From NCBI GenBank assembly GCA_010015655.1, contig ML976713.1, positions 76,665 through 140,664 on the forward strand: a stretch of DNA of 64,000 bases, given 5' to 3'. Below the pieces are notes generated by a model, which was not told the DNA's origin, did no database searches, and saw only the letters and a program-made list of their open reading frames with translations. Position 1 is the stretch's first letter. Each line of letters begins with the position of its first letter. The stretch comes from Bimuria novae-zelandiae CBS 107.79 (taxonomy: Eukaryota; Ascomycota; Dothideomycetes; Pleosporales; Didymosphaeriaceae). Below are positions 1 through 11,193 of the stretch, piece after piece. The position numbers and the translations under genes were made by a program.

Positions 1-2185
1 AGTTAGCTCCCTAGCTTACTAGCGTATTTACTATTTTAGTTTTACTTTACTACAGATATTATACTTAATTGTAAAAAGGTCTTTAATCCTTACCCCCTTA
101 AATTACTATATAAGGTGTTTAAGAGCCTAAGAACCTAAATAGCTTAATTATTAGTGCTAGGTTAATATATTTACCTTTTATAGTCTTTATTTAGTGCGTG
201 TATTAGTCTTATAGGTGGCATGCGTAGCTTTAGTAGGAGTACTACTTGCTAGTCTTGTTTTATATTCTAACACCTACCATTTATGCAACTCTTAAAGTTC
301 TACTAGTATAGTATTATCTCTTCTATTTAGAGTTATTAGGTTTATTTTTATATCCTACTAAAGGCCTTGCCTGTAGATTAATCGGAATAATACAAAATTA
401 TAAAGCAGATTAGGGTAATAGGTAATATTATTTACCTATATTATTTAATTAATACTTATATACTATATATTAAGATTAACGCTCCAGTATCATTTAATTA
501 ATATTTATGTATTCCTTGCTTATATAAAGTCTCCTGGCGCCGGTGGCTAGTATAAGACAAAGCAATTAATATTATTAAAGATATAGCAGGTTATGCCTAA
601 ATTAAGTATAGCTAAGCATCGCAACAGGTGTATATTTAGGTTAGTATAGATAGATATGGCTTTGAAGCTTACTAGGATTTTAGTAATCTTACGTTTATTT
701 AGTTACTTATTATTAACCTTAGTAATTCAAGTTAAAGTAAGAGTATATAATAATTTAATTTTAGGTATTTAAGACCTTCGTCTTTTTAATATTCTTAACT
801 TTTCTTAGAAGTTAGTATTATGTTCTAGCCTAAGCTTAACTAGTCTTACTATAAGAGGGTTCGCTCTAAACTAGTCTAGCTACTTATCTAGAAAGGTGTA
901 AAAATAGTCTTAAAAACTATAGCGTAGTTTATAAGTAAAGTAATAATTACTACTAACTATTATTAGCTTAAGGCTCTAAGGCGACTACTTAAATCTGGTA
1001 TATTAATTATTATTTTATTATTTATAATTTTAAGGTCTTCTCTAACTTTTAAATAATATTACTTTATTTATAAGAGAAGCGTCCCTGTCTATAGCTTAGG
1101 TAGATTTACTACTGTTAGCGAGAGATAAACCTATAGTAGTAAAAGCGCCCTTTTAATTGCCCTTAATTAGGTGCTATAAAATTATATAGTCTTAGAAAAG
1201 TTTTATTCTGTGCTTTTACGAGACAGCGACATCCTTGCTTCTATATTACTAGAAGGTCGTTACCTATATAGGTGTAATATAGACAACTGCCTTTATAAAG
1301 TCTTCTTTAATTAAGTCTAGCCTTTAAAGCTCTAGGACTTAATTAGTCTCTACTTTTATAGTTATATAATTATACTTAGATAGTTATATAGCCTTTAATC
1401 TAGCTATTTTTATTAGTTTAAGAGCTTTTTAGTATCTTGCCCTTGCTTGTCGATATTTATCTTAATAGTTAATCCTAACTATAATTATAAAGTTATTAAT
1501 CTATTACTTTATTATTTTTTTTAAAAATATAATAATTATTCTGCAGATGCGCGGAAATGATTAATTAAAAAAAGTAATTACCTTATTAAGGTCTGCCTTT
1601 TCTTCTTAATAGGCTCGATCTATAATCTTGTAGATCTCGAGCTATCCTTTATAATAGTCGCTATTATTCTTGTATGCTTTTACACCTACTAGTAATATAT
1701 AAAATAGTAATATTAGTACGTTATTTAGGTTCGCATGTGTGTAGACAGTGTTTAGCTAGTAGTTACCTATTAACGGGGACACTAGCATCGCAGGTTTTTA
1801 CTTTAGTTTATTTATTCGCACTAGGTTAATAATACTTTAGACTTTTAGGAATTAGTATCTTATTTTAAGCTATTTAAGCTATAGTGTGTAATTTATATAG
1901 TCAGTTAGGATTACTATAGGATCTCTAAGGGTTAATAGGGCCATCGTAATTAGTTAAGACAGTAAGACTCTTAATTATTAAATTAAAGGATAGTTTTTAT
2001 AAAATAAAAAATAATTTTTAATTAATCTATAGGTTTTTCTGCTATAAGAGGTAGTATCTATATAATTATAAACATATCCCTTGCTTTATTATGGAATATA
2101 TCTCTGTAAGGGAGGAATATATCTCATGCAAGGGAATAGGTACGCTAGCCACCATATAGAATGTAAGGGACCATGTAATCGGACA
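1..2185. repeat. RIP-degraded A+T-rich repeat, family not identified
   Basis: A+T-rich sequence dense in TA dinucleotides and stop codons in all frames, as in the recognisable RIP-mutated elements elsewhere in the window. I could not align it by eye to the gypsy or pogo elements found here. A few peptide-like stretches can be read on the plus strand around 1200-1300 (for example RDSDIL and CNIDNC), which hints at an old coding sequence, but I recognise no family. A short G+C-normal patch at 2070-2185 carries small direct and inverted repeats. No functional gene is supported. Confidence 0.55.
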
Positions 2186-3271
2186 AGTAAGCTATTAGCT
2201 TATAAAGGAGTAATAGCTAAGAAGGTAAAAGAATAGTCTCCTTATTTATAATTTAATTTTAGGCATTAAAAGCCGACGAAAATAAAACATAGTAATTCTT
2301 AAGTAAGGTTAAAGTACTTATTAACTTTTAAGATACTCTCTAGACTCTACTATAAGAAGTAAGAAGACTAACTAAATAAATAGTAAAAAAGCGCTAAGAA
2401 CCTTTAATAATATAATAATACTTCTAAGTAATAGGAGGTATAAATTAGCTATTAAAAGTAGGCTAATAAATAGAGCTACTAAAGAGATTAATAGTAGAGC
2501 TTATTTTAAATTTAAAAAGAAACTATTATCTTAAAATTCTTAATTTAGCCTACTTTAATAGTAAATAATAGGATTACTACTACTTTAAGATAATAAGGTA
2601 ATATAAGCTCTTAGAGAATAAAAACTACCTTAGAAATGTACCTAAATATATTATTAGTTAATTAATAGAATATGTGGCAATAGTAAGAATTATATACCTA
2701 GACTACTACTTAAAATGTACTAAAGCTAACGTTTAAAAGTTTTTAAACTATAACTTTTATAACTACCTAGCTAAAAAAATCACGCGTAACTATTTACTTA
2801 TAATATAATAAGGAAACTAGAAGCTTCGTAACTTTAATTTTAACTTTAATAACTACGCTATGGAAGCTAAAGAGTATAGTTAAGAAATTTTAAAAAATTT
2901 ATACCTTTAGCGCCTTTACGATAACTTACAAGACTAAATAATTATAGTAAATATAAGTAATAATTAGTACCTATAAATGGTCTAAAAGAGAGTTAATAAG
3001 GTAAAAAAAAATCTCTTTTAAAATAAATTATAACTATTAAAGTTCTTTGCTAAGAGCGGGACGCCAGACAAGATAAATTAGGAACTTACTTAAGCTAATT
3101 TTAAAAAAATATCTAGCTAATAAAGCTAAGATAAAAGACACTAAGTAGTAGATAGAGCTATAGGACACAGGTCTAGCAACACATAGAAACAAGCTATGTA
3201 GGTGTCGTGCGAGGTAATAGAAACCTGTAAGAAGAATAGTTTCTATTTCTATTATAGAGATATAGCTTGGC
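2186..3271 (+). mobile_element. gag fragment of a chromovirus-type LTR retrotransposon
   Basis: This stretch aligns along its whole length with 45187-46275, the gag region of the complete chromovirus at 44741-52232. Both end in the same degenerate CCHC zinc-knuckle region, where plus-strand codons read as Y-F-Y-Y in the Cys positions (TGY changed to TAY). The copy stops abruptly at about 3271 inside the knuckle, and neither LTR nor pol is present, so it is a truncated fragment. Gag proteins form the particle that packages element RNA, but this one cannot be expressed because of many stops. The hydrophobic minus-strand frame seen here is a by-product of the RIP-mutated plus-strand gag. Confidence 0.75.
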
Positions 3272-3822
3272 AAATGGTATTTTGGCACTTGAGAATTAGA
3301 GCGGTTTTCGAAGAGGGATGAATGGGGCTTAGCTTCTAATGGCAGTTTGGTTCCTTTGACCTTGACACTGCTGGTGCTCTCTGTACCTGTATCCTATTGG
3401 ATGGGCAGACCAGGCGTGGGCAGGAGGCCAGGATCGATGTGATGCGCACGTCTCAACGCTGGGATAATAGCACAAATCATGTGAAAGCCGTAGGTGCGTT
3501 TCGGGACTTCGCTGATGTCTAGAAATTTGATTGATCAAAGGGGGCAAGACGGCCGGAGCTGTGGGGAGTTTTGGGATGACGAAAGCCCAGACTGGAGGGA
3601 GGCTGACAACACTGCATTGAACAGTACCGGCACTATCAAGACAGCCTGATGTCAGAGATGGATCGAAGAGTATTCAAAACTTTTAATGCTTTTTTTTAAC
3701 GCGGTGAGTGGTGAAGCATTAGTGACTGGATGACTGCAACGCACCCGCGTGAGCAACGTCGCGCCGGCGCTCAAATGAGGCTGTTAAAATTTGGATAAGC
3801 GGCTAAACCATTAATCGTTCGC
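3272..3822. other. G+C-normal spacer without recognisable gene
   Basis: Base composition is ordinary here, between the truncated gag fragment and the TA target of the pogo element at 3825. The short minus-strand open frame at 3329-3547 has no recognisable domain, no introns and no homologue that I know. I see it as a remnant of host sequence that escaped RIP because it is single-copy. Confidence 0.5.
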
Positions 3823-4448
3823 TACCGTGTCCGTGCGCGTGATGCGCCGGTTCGCGTGATGCGCCACCCTTATTAAATTACTTAAACTTTAACACGCGAT
3901 AACTCTACTAATATAGCTCTAATTAATAACGCGCTTATAAAGCTAGAATTACTAAAACCTAAAAGAGAATATTTTTATAAAAAGATTATTACTAAGTATA
4001 GTATTATATAATCTATATTAACTTAAAAGTATTAGGGTCTAGTATGCCTTGCATAGGTTAAGAATACTAATTAATAAAAACTTACTTTACAGTAAGAGGA
4101 GGAGCTTATATAATATATTAAAGGACTTATAAAGAGATACCTACCTCCTACTAGGAAGATAATACAGAATTTTGCCTCTATAATAGTAAAGAAGCTAGTT
4201 AGCAAAAGCTAGGTTACTTACTTTATTAATTAATATAATACCTATTTTATCTTTTAATAAATAGTTGGCATAGACAGCAATCGCTATAAAGCTAATTTAG
4301 AAAATAAATATTACCATTACTTTAACTTTCTATATAGTAAGATTAATTAATATAAGATAGATCCTTATTATACTTATAATATAGATAAAAAAGGCTTCCT
4401 AATTAGAATTATTAGTAGATTAAAGAGGATATTTAGCAAATAAATATA

Positions 4449-6238
4449 AGCTAGCGCATATAGTTCCTGCGCACATAGGGTTCCTGCGCACCGCGCTAGA
4501 ATACTCCACCTGCACAAAATACGCGATTTCTTAGCAACGCTGCTTACAATTGCCATTAACTACACATAGATTTAAGCGCTGCAGCTGCTGTGGCTATAGT
4601 AGCTATTTCTAAGGTGCTTAGTATAGTAGATCTTTATTACTTAGCTACTAAAGCTTCAGCTACGCGCATAGCCTCCCTAATACTCTCTACCTCTATAAAG
4701 CGTTAATTTAGGTCTACTCGAACGCGCTTACGCTGACGCTAAGAGGTAGATATCTCTAGCTACTGCTCAAGTCGTCTTTTCTCTGCTTCTAGGCCTGCAG
4801 CTCTAGCATTTGCAGCTGCTAGAGCCTTACCTGCTTTCTGTAGGAGTAGCCGGGTGGTACGACCTAGATTCTCGACGCTCTGGACGCTGCGCTGCGCTAT
4901 ATAGAGATCGTGAGGGCCCTGGGGAGTAGAGAGGAAGCTCTGGAGCTGCTGCTGAGGCTACTGCTCACGTGTAGGCGTAGTAGGCCTCTGAGAGACCTGC
5001 GACGAGCTGAGCACGTGATTGATGTTGAATAGGCAGATACCAGATGCCTGCTAGCCAGCTTAAATTACACGCTCTGTAAAGTCTTCCTCCCTAGCTTAAT
5101 AATAGCAGGTAATAAAGCGCTCTTTCTTAATAGGTATAGCGTTGTCAAGTAATGCGAGCTCCTGAATCTGACGTCTGTAGCTAGACTTAATCATAGAGAA
5201 AGGAGCGAGATTAAGAGGCTGTAGGACGTGTGAGGTGTGCGCAGGTAGATAGAGAAGCTATATACGATGTAGCTTGCAGAGCCATAGGAAGTCTATATTA
5301 ATATGGCTACCGTAACCGTCGAGTATCAGGAGCCTGTGCTGGCTATCAGATACAGCCGTCTTAGGTATAAATATACGCTGTAGCTACTCAACACCTATTG
5401 CTTTTGACGTCCATCCGTTCTCTAAGGTTGTATAGATCCAGTCAGGTACGTAAGACGAGGAGAACCATGTTGTCTGTAGGCTCTAGCCCTTAAAGATAAC
5501 TGCGCAGCGTAGTTTCCGCCCTATCGCCAACACACACTTAATTATAGAGACCTACTCGCGATTCTCTAGAGACCGAATATAAGCCTTCTTTTTATAACTA
5601 CTAGAGAGTACTCTAGTGTTGGTACATACCCCTAAAGCAACGCCAGTCTCATCTATATTATATGTATTCTCCACCTGTATGTTAAGCCGCCGTCGAGTCT
5701 GCTCATAGAGCTCTAGGAACGCACGTATCTGCTCTAGTGTCGCTGCATCAGCTCTCTGAGCCTCTAGCTTTCTGCCGACTACAGAGGCAACGCGTGGCTG
5801 GCGCTAGAGGAAGTGTAAGAGCTAAAGCTTGCTAACAGGCTAGTTGTCGCCGTTTATACGCAGAATCTAATTCGCCATTTCTTAAGCGCAAGCGTACGAG
5901 GGAGGGCAGACGCGTACGTCTTCTTTAAGGATCTATTCTACTAGAAAATCCTCCTATAGAGGAGTTAGCCACTATTAATGCTAATAGCTAAGCGCGCTAC
6001 TAGTTACACTATTAAAATAATTACGTAGCGTTAATTTAGGCAACCTATAAGCCTTTATAGTAGCGCGCTAACTAGAATAGACGCCTATATTAAGATTACT
6101 AATAGCTAATTATATAGCTGCTTCACGGGCGTCTATGTTAATAAGCGTTGTAGAGAGAAATCGCGTATTTTCTATAGGTGGGGGGTTCTGGCGCGGTGCG
6201 CAGGAACCCTATATGCGCAGGAACTATATGCGCTAGCT
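4449..6238 (-). mobile_element. nested Fot1/pogo-type DNA transposon
   Basis: A 1790-bp element sits inside the transposase of the surrounding element, flanked by TA at 4447-4448 and 6239-6240. The inverted termini of about 50 bp begin AGCTAGCGCATATAGTTCC and contain GTTCCTGCGCAC twice, 17 bp apart. The interior is much less RIP-mutated than the host element, so this insertion is younger or belongs to a lower-copy family. The single gene runs on the minus strand. Confidence 0.92.
4556..6136 (-). pseudogene. Fot1/pogo-type DDE transposase with lost start and mutated catalytic residue
   Basis: Read on the minus strand, one frame of 527 codons spans almost the whole nested element, with scattered in-frame TAG/TAA codons. 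Blocks in order: N-terminal psq-type helix-turn-helix starting at 6136 (IDAREAAI), CENP-B-like second DNA-binding region, the first catalytic Asp (YNIDETGVALG), the second (LLILDGYGSH), the S-H-V-L-Q-P-L block, then a coiled C-terminus rich in Ala, Glu and Arg. The probable start codon reads ATA, not ATG. The third catalytic position, normally Asp after QPL, is Asn (codon complement at 5210-5212). Most stops look like CAG to TAG or TGG to TAG changes, which fits RIP. The enzyme would have catalysed cut-and-paste transposition at TA sites. Confidence 0.85.
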
Positions 6239-7719
6239 TAAGAGAATAAGGAGGTTAAAGTATTACTCTAAGATAGTAATCGCGTATAGATTACGCTCTT
6301 AGCATATATCTACCCTAATAAATTAGCTCTACTACTAAGCCTTATTTATAAGGCTACTAATAAGGGTATCTAATTAACCTAGGTAGAGGATATTAAGGCA
6401 GAAAAATATAAAGTCTTTATTACCTTATTATTCTTTAGCTAGATAAATAACGATATTAGGCTTGCCTGGCTTAAATAAGTGTTTAACTACTATATAAAAA
6501 AGAAGACTTAATAATTATACTAACTCTTAGTTCTAGATAGCTATAGATTCTATATTACTATAGATTTTATTAACTATTATAATTAAAATAGGATTCTTCT
6601 TACTATTTTACTACTTTATTTAACTTATACGCTTTAGCCACTTAATGTTATAATATTTAAGCCTTTATTAATAGCCTACTTAGTAGAGCTCTTAAAACAC
6701 CTTTATAAAACCTAGGCTTTAGCTTTTATTATTAAAAGTAACTTCTTCCCCTTATTTTAAAATATATAAAAGGCCTCTTTTAAGGAATTAACTATCCTTA
6801 GCTTATTTAAAGTAATAAGTATATTGCTACCTAATCCTACTCTTATCTTTAATAGGTTTACCTATAATTAGGACTTAGGTAATAGCTCCTTATTAAGACT
6901 TAGTAATTATAAATAAAGAAAGATAGATAGGCTAGTATAATTAGTAATTAAAAATTAAGGTAGTTATAATACTAAGAAGCTACGCTAATTACTTTATTAC
7001 TTATTTATTTAAAATAAGCTACTTAAGCATAAGATGGATAAGATTAAGCAGGTACTATTTACTAAATAGAAGTATAAAAAGAAGGGTAAAACTCTAGACC
7101 TTTAGTGGCGCTAGGAGTATTATAATAAAGTAGTCTTTTAGTTACCTAGAAAAGTAAGGGAGGCACGTACATGTTAATTTATTAAAAAGTAAGAGGAGAA
7201 CGAGTAACAGCTTTAAAAAGTAAATAGAGTAAAGCTAAAAAAGGTAGCTAAGCTATATAAAGAGAAAATTTAGCAGGAAAAGCGTACCGCGCGGGAGGAG
7301 GCTAAGAAGGAGAAGGAGAAGGAGAGGGCTAAAAAGGCAGCTTAGCGTGCCGCCCAGAAGTCTGCCCGCGACGCTGAAAAAGCTCTACAACTATCCTAAA
7401 AGGGTAAGAGGAAGGCCTTACAGGCACCTCTATAGACTAGAAAGCGTCAGAAACGTGTTGTTAATGCTCTAGATACTAGGGAGGCCTTAGAGGGCGTATC
7501 TATCGCCCTAGCAATCTCTACGCGCCGTAGCTACAATGTCAAGCTTCTAAATAGATATTAATAGTGTAAATTAATCGTAGCTATTAACTTTATACTCCGC
7601 TAGAAAATCTTATAATAATATTAATTATAGGTGACTTAATAGCCTCGTTTTTATATAAACTGTTTTTAATAAGGGTGGCGCATCACGCGAACCGGCGCAT
7701 CACGCGCACGGACATGGTA

Positions 7720-7908
7720 TTGGACGACGTGAGGAAACCTCAACAACGTACACTGTAAGGCCAGCGAAGACCGCAGCCTATATGCAATAGTTAAACGAGA
7801 ACATTTTCTCTATAGAAGTTACGCAGTTTCATAACGCATCGTGGATAACTGGGCATCTATTATCGGGCGCCCTCAACTCTAAGGAGGAACCAATCAGACC
7901 CAGACACT
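7720..7908. other. single-copy spacer between two pogo elements
   Basis: About 190 bp of ordinary composition separates the right TA of one pogo element from the left TA of the next. No open frame or conserved motif is visible. It is probably host intergenic sequence upstream of the gene island at 10137. Confidence 0.55.
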
Positions 7909-7910
7909 TA

Positions 7911-10018
7911 ACATGCCCGTGCGCGCAACGCCCAGATTCGCGCAACGCCCTACAAACACTATCTTAGTAATCTTAAATTTAAAGCTATATAACGCTACAT
8001 AATCGCTTAATATTTATAAAAACGTAGTAGTGTAGTAACTAGATGCTTATAATTAACTTATACTATTTAAATTTTTGTGGGAGGTTAACGCTATACCTAC
8101 GTAATATAACTTTAGGTAGAGTAGTAGATAGCTTATTTTTAGCTTAAATACTTGCGTAAGTAGCGCTAGCGCGTTTTTAATACTTATTACTTAATAGGGC
8201 TACTTATAAGGCTAGTTACTTACGCTTTTAAGATTATTAAGTAGATTTTTTTTAGTATTAAGCTTTAACTTTACGCGCGCGTTTAGCTACTTTCTTAGCT
8301 TACTTAACCTTTTTTATCTCCTTAAGCCTCTACCTCTCTACACGCTTTCCCTTAAGCTTTACTTAATATTATAGTTAAGCCTCCTCGCGCTGCTTTTTAG
8401 TCTATACTTTTTAAAGTTTCTCTTTTATCTTATCTTGCTCTTATACTACTTCTCTAGCTTAAGCCTGGCGCAACTTGCAGGGAGACTAGTAAATAGTGCT
8501 ACTATAATACCTTTAGCGTTATTAAAAGTTAAGAACTTTACTTTTCTTCTTATACTTCTACTTATACTAAAGAGCCTCCTTTAAGCCCTTATTTTTATAC
8601 TTTAAAAGCTTATTCTGCATAGAGAAATAGTAAAGGCTTAAACGTAGCTTTCTTGCCTTATATTAATAGTTATTATTAATAGTAACTTAGACTAACTAAT
8701 CTATCTTTCTCTAATTACTATTAGAGAGCCCTAATAATAAACTTTTTTTAGCTTCTAGCGTGCTAGCAAATCTACGAAGGATAACGTTAGTATCTATTAA
8801 TTAAATTCTAGTAGCTTTAAACGCCTTAAATATAAGGCTCTCCGTAAAGGAGGATATCTAGGCTTTTTAGAAAAGCGGGAAGAAGTTTCCTTTCTTAATT
8901 AAAATAAGGCCTTAAGCCTTATAGAGATAGTTAGTAAGCTTGTTAGAGTAGGCTTAAAAAAGTAGCTTAAATAGTACTATATTAAGCGGCTAGAGCGTGT
9001 AGGTTAAATAAGGAGGAAGGACTATAAGGAGGATCCTATAGTAGTTATAATAGCTAATAAACTCTATCGTGACATAAGATCTATAGCTATTAAGGATAAG
9101 TAATCCCTATCTCCCTAATTACTACTTTATATAGCGATTAAATACCTGCTCTAGCTAAGCTAGGCCTATATTATTATTTAACTAGCTTATTAAAGATAAT
9201 AAGATAAAAACCTTATGCTCTCCTACCTTAATATCCTCTATTTAACTTAATTATGTAGCTACTTTTATAGCTACGTAGATAAGGGCTAGAGGTAGCGAGC
9301 TCCTATTAGCGTAATAGTAGGCTAGGACTATTAGAAACTGGCGTAATCTATTTTAAAAAGATACTTAAACCTCCTTCTTCTCTTATTAACGCTTACTAAA
9401 TATCCTCTTACTTCTACTTATTAAGCTAATTAAGAAGCCCTTTTTATCTATATTATATATATCTCGAGCCTTAAGGTGGTATTTAGTAATCTTTTAATAT
9501 AGTAGCTTAAAGTAGAGATAGTATTTTAACTTAGAATTAGCTAGGTAGCGCGTATAATCTATAGCGCTAGTCTACTTTAAGATAAGATAAATCTCGTGTT
9601 AGTTAATAAAGCGAGTAACCTAGCTCTCGCTAAGCTACTAATAGGCTACTTTTAATAAGAAATTCCTACTTATCTCCCTTATAAGAGGTAGGTCTTACTT
9701 AGTAAGCTTAGTAATATATTATATAAGCTCTAGCTCCTATTATAGGCTAAGTTTAAGCTAATAAGATGCCTAGGTCTTACGCGGGGCCTAAAGGCCTTAG
9801 TATCTTTAATTAAGTGTTAATTAATTAATATTATATTTAGCTATAAGTTTTATATATAAGAGTAAATCTCTTAGCTTATATAATTCTAATTCCTTAATTA
9901 CTGCTTAAATTAGATTTATATTAATAGAGTTGTATCGCGTTAAAGTTTGGTGTTAATTACGTGTTTTAGTGTTGGGCGGGGCGTTGCGCGAATCCGGGCG
10001 TTGCGCGCACGGGCATGT
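7911..10018 (-). mobile_element. pogo-type DNA transposon with TA target duplication
   Basis: A 2.1-kb element with inverted termini beginning ACATGCCCGTGCGCGCAACG at 7911 and ending with its complement at 10018, flanked by TA at 7909-7910 and 10019-10020. GCGCAACGCCC occurs twice in the left terminus, 17 bp apart. The right end lies only 118 bp upstream of the ATG of the amidotransferase-like pseudogene, so the element occupies that gene's promoter region. The interior is heavily RIP-mutated while the termini keep their G+C-rich sequence. Confidence 0.88.
8250..9900 (-). pseudogene. degenerate pogo-type DDE transposase
   Basis: The minus strand carries a transposase remnant. Near 9390-9460 it reads as the first catalytic block (NIDKKGFLISL, then SRSKRIFSK), matching the same block in the other pogo copies. 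The tail towards 8250 is Lys/Arg-rich, as in the other transposase C-termini. Stops occur throughout, so it is inactive. Boundaries are approximate because the start and stop codons are mutated. Confidence 0.7.
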
Positions 10019-10136
10019 TATATCAACGGCCACGCTATCTCCGAATGTCGGACCCCAATCTCCAGGACGCGCTTCGCAACCTTTTAATCTCGTAGGAATA
10101 CATGCTCATTACATTAGCAACATACAACTCATCACC

Positions 10137-10986
10137 ATGTCTCCGAGCCTACGGATTGCGATGTTCAACACCGACACGCTGGTTCCCACAGTTCGGCCGA
10201 AGTGGGACACATGGTAAAATGTTCGAGGACCTCCTCGTTGCGGCAGCCTCCCGGTGCGTTCCCGATCTTACCATAGAATGCACCGAGTACGATATTCAGA
10301 AATTCGAATATCCACCTTCTTTGGTGGACGTCGACGTAATTCTGGTCACTGGATCTGCATCCTCATCCTGTGATGCAGATGAGTGGATCCGTCGTCTCGA
10401 CGACTACGTACGAGACGTGTACAAGAATCATCGCCATGTCAGAATATTTGGGAGCTGCTTTGGGCATCAATTGATCTGCTAGAGCCTCTTGCGAGAGTAT
10501 GGTGTGTGCGTGGAAAAAGATCCGAAGGGCTATGAACTAGGCGTTAAGGAGATCCGTCTTCACGGGGGGTTCCGCAAAACGCTAGCGAACGGAAGCGCCT
10601 TTTCGAGAGAGATACCAGACTCGCTTCGTGTCCAAATGATACATGCCGACCATGTTGTCATCCCCAACCCCGAAGCGCTTCCCCAGAATTGGATGCTGGT
10701 AGGAGCAACGGATCACTGTGCTGTGCAAGGGATATATGAACCAGCCCGCATCTTCATGCTGCAAGGACACTTCGAATTCAACCGATTCGTAAACATGGGG
10801 ATCCTCAAGGTTTTCGGGCTGAAATGGGATCCTCAAATGCTTCAAGATGGATTGGATGCAGTGGACGCCGACGACGACGCTGAGTTTGCTGCTGAGCTGG
10901 TTCTACAGTTCATGCTTGAGAAGGACGGAGCGGAGGATGCGACGCATCGGAAAGTTACAGGATTATTGTCCCCGCCACTCGGATGA
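10137..10986 (+). pseudogene. class I glutamine amidotransferase-like protein, broken by one frameshift and one stop
   Basis: From ATG 10137 the frame encodes MSPSLRIAMFNTDT and a conserved-looking start of the GMP-synthase-like class I glutamine amidotransferase family. At about 10206-10215 the frame shifts (one base gained or two lost) and homology continues as GKMFEDLLVAAASR. The nucleophile elbow GSCFGHQLIC is intact. Directly after it, codon 10480-10482 is TAG where a Gln codon CAG is expected, and the same frame continues to TGA at 10984-10986, including the downstream block QGHFEFNRF with the catalytic-type His and Glu. Restored length would be about 282 residues, normal for this family. 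The nonsense change is a CpA to TpA transition, the preferred RIP context. The gene lies 118 bp from a pogo end and 207 bp upstream of the oxygenase gene on the same strand. No substrate can be assigned. Confidence 0.8.
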
Positions 10987-11193
10987 AAAACCAGCGCCGT
11001 GTCCACAATTCTATGTAGCCATCTCGTATCAGACAATCTAGTGCGGTGGTCACATCAACACTGCCCCACATCAGCAGCACGCGACACCCTTCCTAAAGCG
11101 GGTCAGCGACCCGGACCACACAATATTAATCTTTTGCGGGCAGCAGAAAATCCATTCGAAATCTGTCATTCGGTCCTCACTTTTTATCGCAAG
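10987..11193. promoter_or_regulatory. intergenic region upstream of the oxygenase gene
   Basis: A 207-bp single-copy interval between the amidotransferase-like pseudogene and the oxygenase start. It is the only available promoter space for the oxygenase. I see no clear TATA box or known binding site. Confidence 0.4.

Larger units (their letters stand above)
3950..7560 (+). pseudogene. degenerate pogo-type DDE transposase, split by a nested transposon
   Basis: On the plus strand the remnant reads successively: a CENP-B/Tc5-like helix-turn-helix piece near 4160-4240 (QNFAS, then SWVTYFIN), the first catalytic block near 4375-4440 (DKKGFLIRI, from N-M-D-E-K-G-F), then, after the nested insert, a continuation near 6260-6400. 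The last catalytic block lies near 6560-6660, where the expected Asp after Q-P-L reads Asn (PLNV). A coiled, Lys/Arg-rich C-terminal tail follows at 7080-7400. The insertion falls between the RIFS and the following basic block, and the frames line up across it. Dozens of stops make it non-functional. It would have cut and pasted the element. Confidence 0.8.
3825..7717 (+). mobile_element. pogo/Fot1-type DNA transposon with TA target duplication (host of a nested copy)
   Basis: The ends are near-perfect inverted repeats: about 3825-3874 on the left and 7668-7717 on the right, with the shared core TCCGTGCGCGTGATGCGCC. The element is flanked by TA at 3823-3824 and 7718-7719, the target used by Tc1/mariner/pogo elements. 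Within each terminal repeat the 12-mer GCGTGATGCGCC occurs twice, 17 bp apart, probably the transposase binding boxes. Removing the nested element at 4449-6238 leaves about 2.1 kb, a usual size for a one-gene pogo element. The interior is strongly RIP-mutated while the termini are G+C-rich and well preserved. Confidence 0.9.

Noticed and set aside
3037..3288. Hydrophobic minus-strand frame, with similar frames at 46068-46274, 44943-45179 and 48961-49203
   Set aside because: These are antisense to RIP-mutated gag or pol. The hydrophobicity comes from A+T-rich codons, and the sense strand carries the recognisable homology.
9969..10217. Plus-strand frame beginning in the pogo terminus and running into the amidotransferase-like gene
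   Set aside because: The upstream part lies in the transposon inverted repeat. Homology to the enzyme family begins at ATG 10137.
10480..10482. An intron to explain the in-frame TAG of the amidotransferase-like gene
   Set aside because: Conserved sequence continues directly on both sides of the TAG without missing or extra residues, so a nonsense change is simpler.
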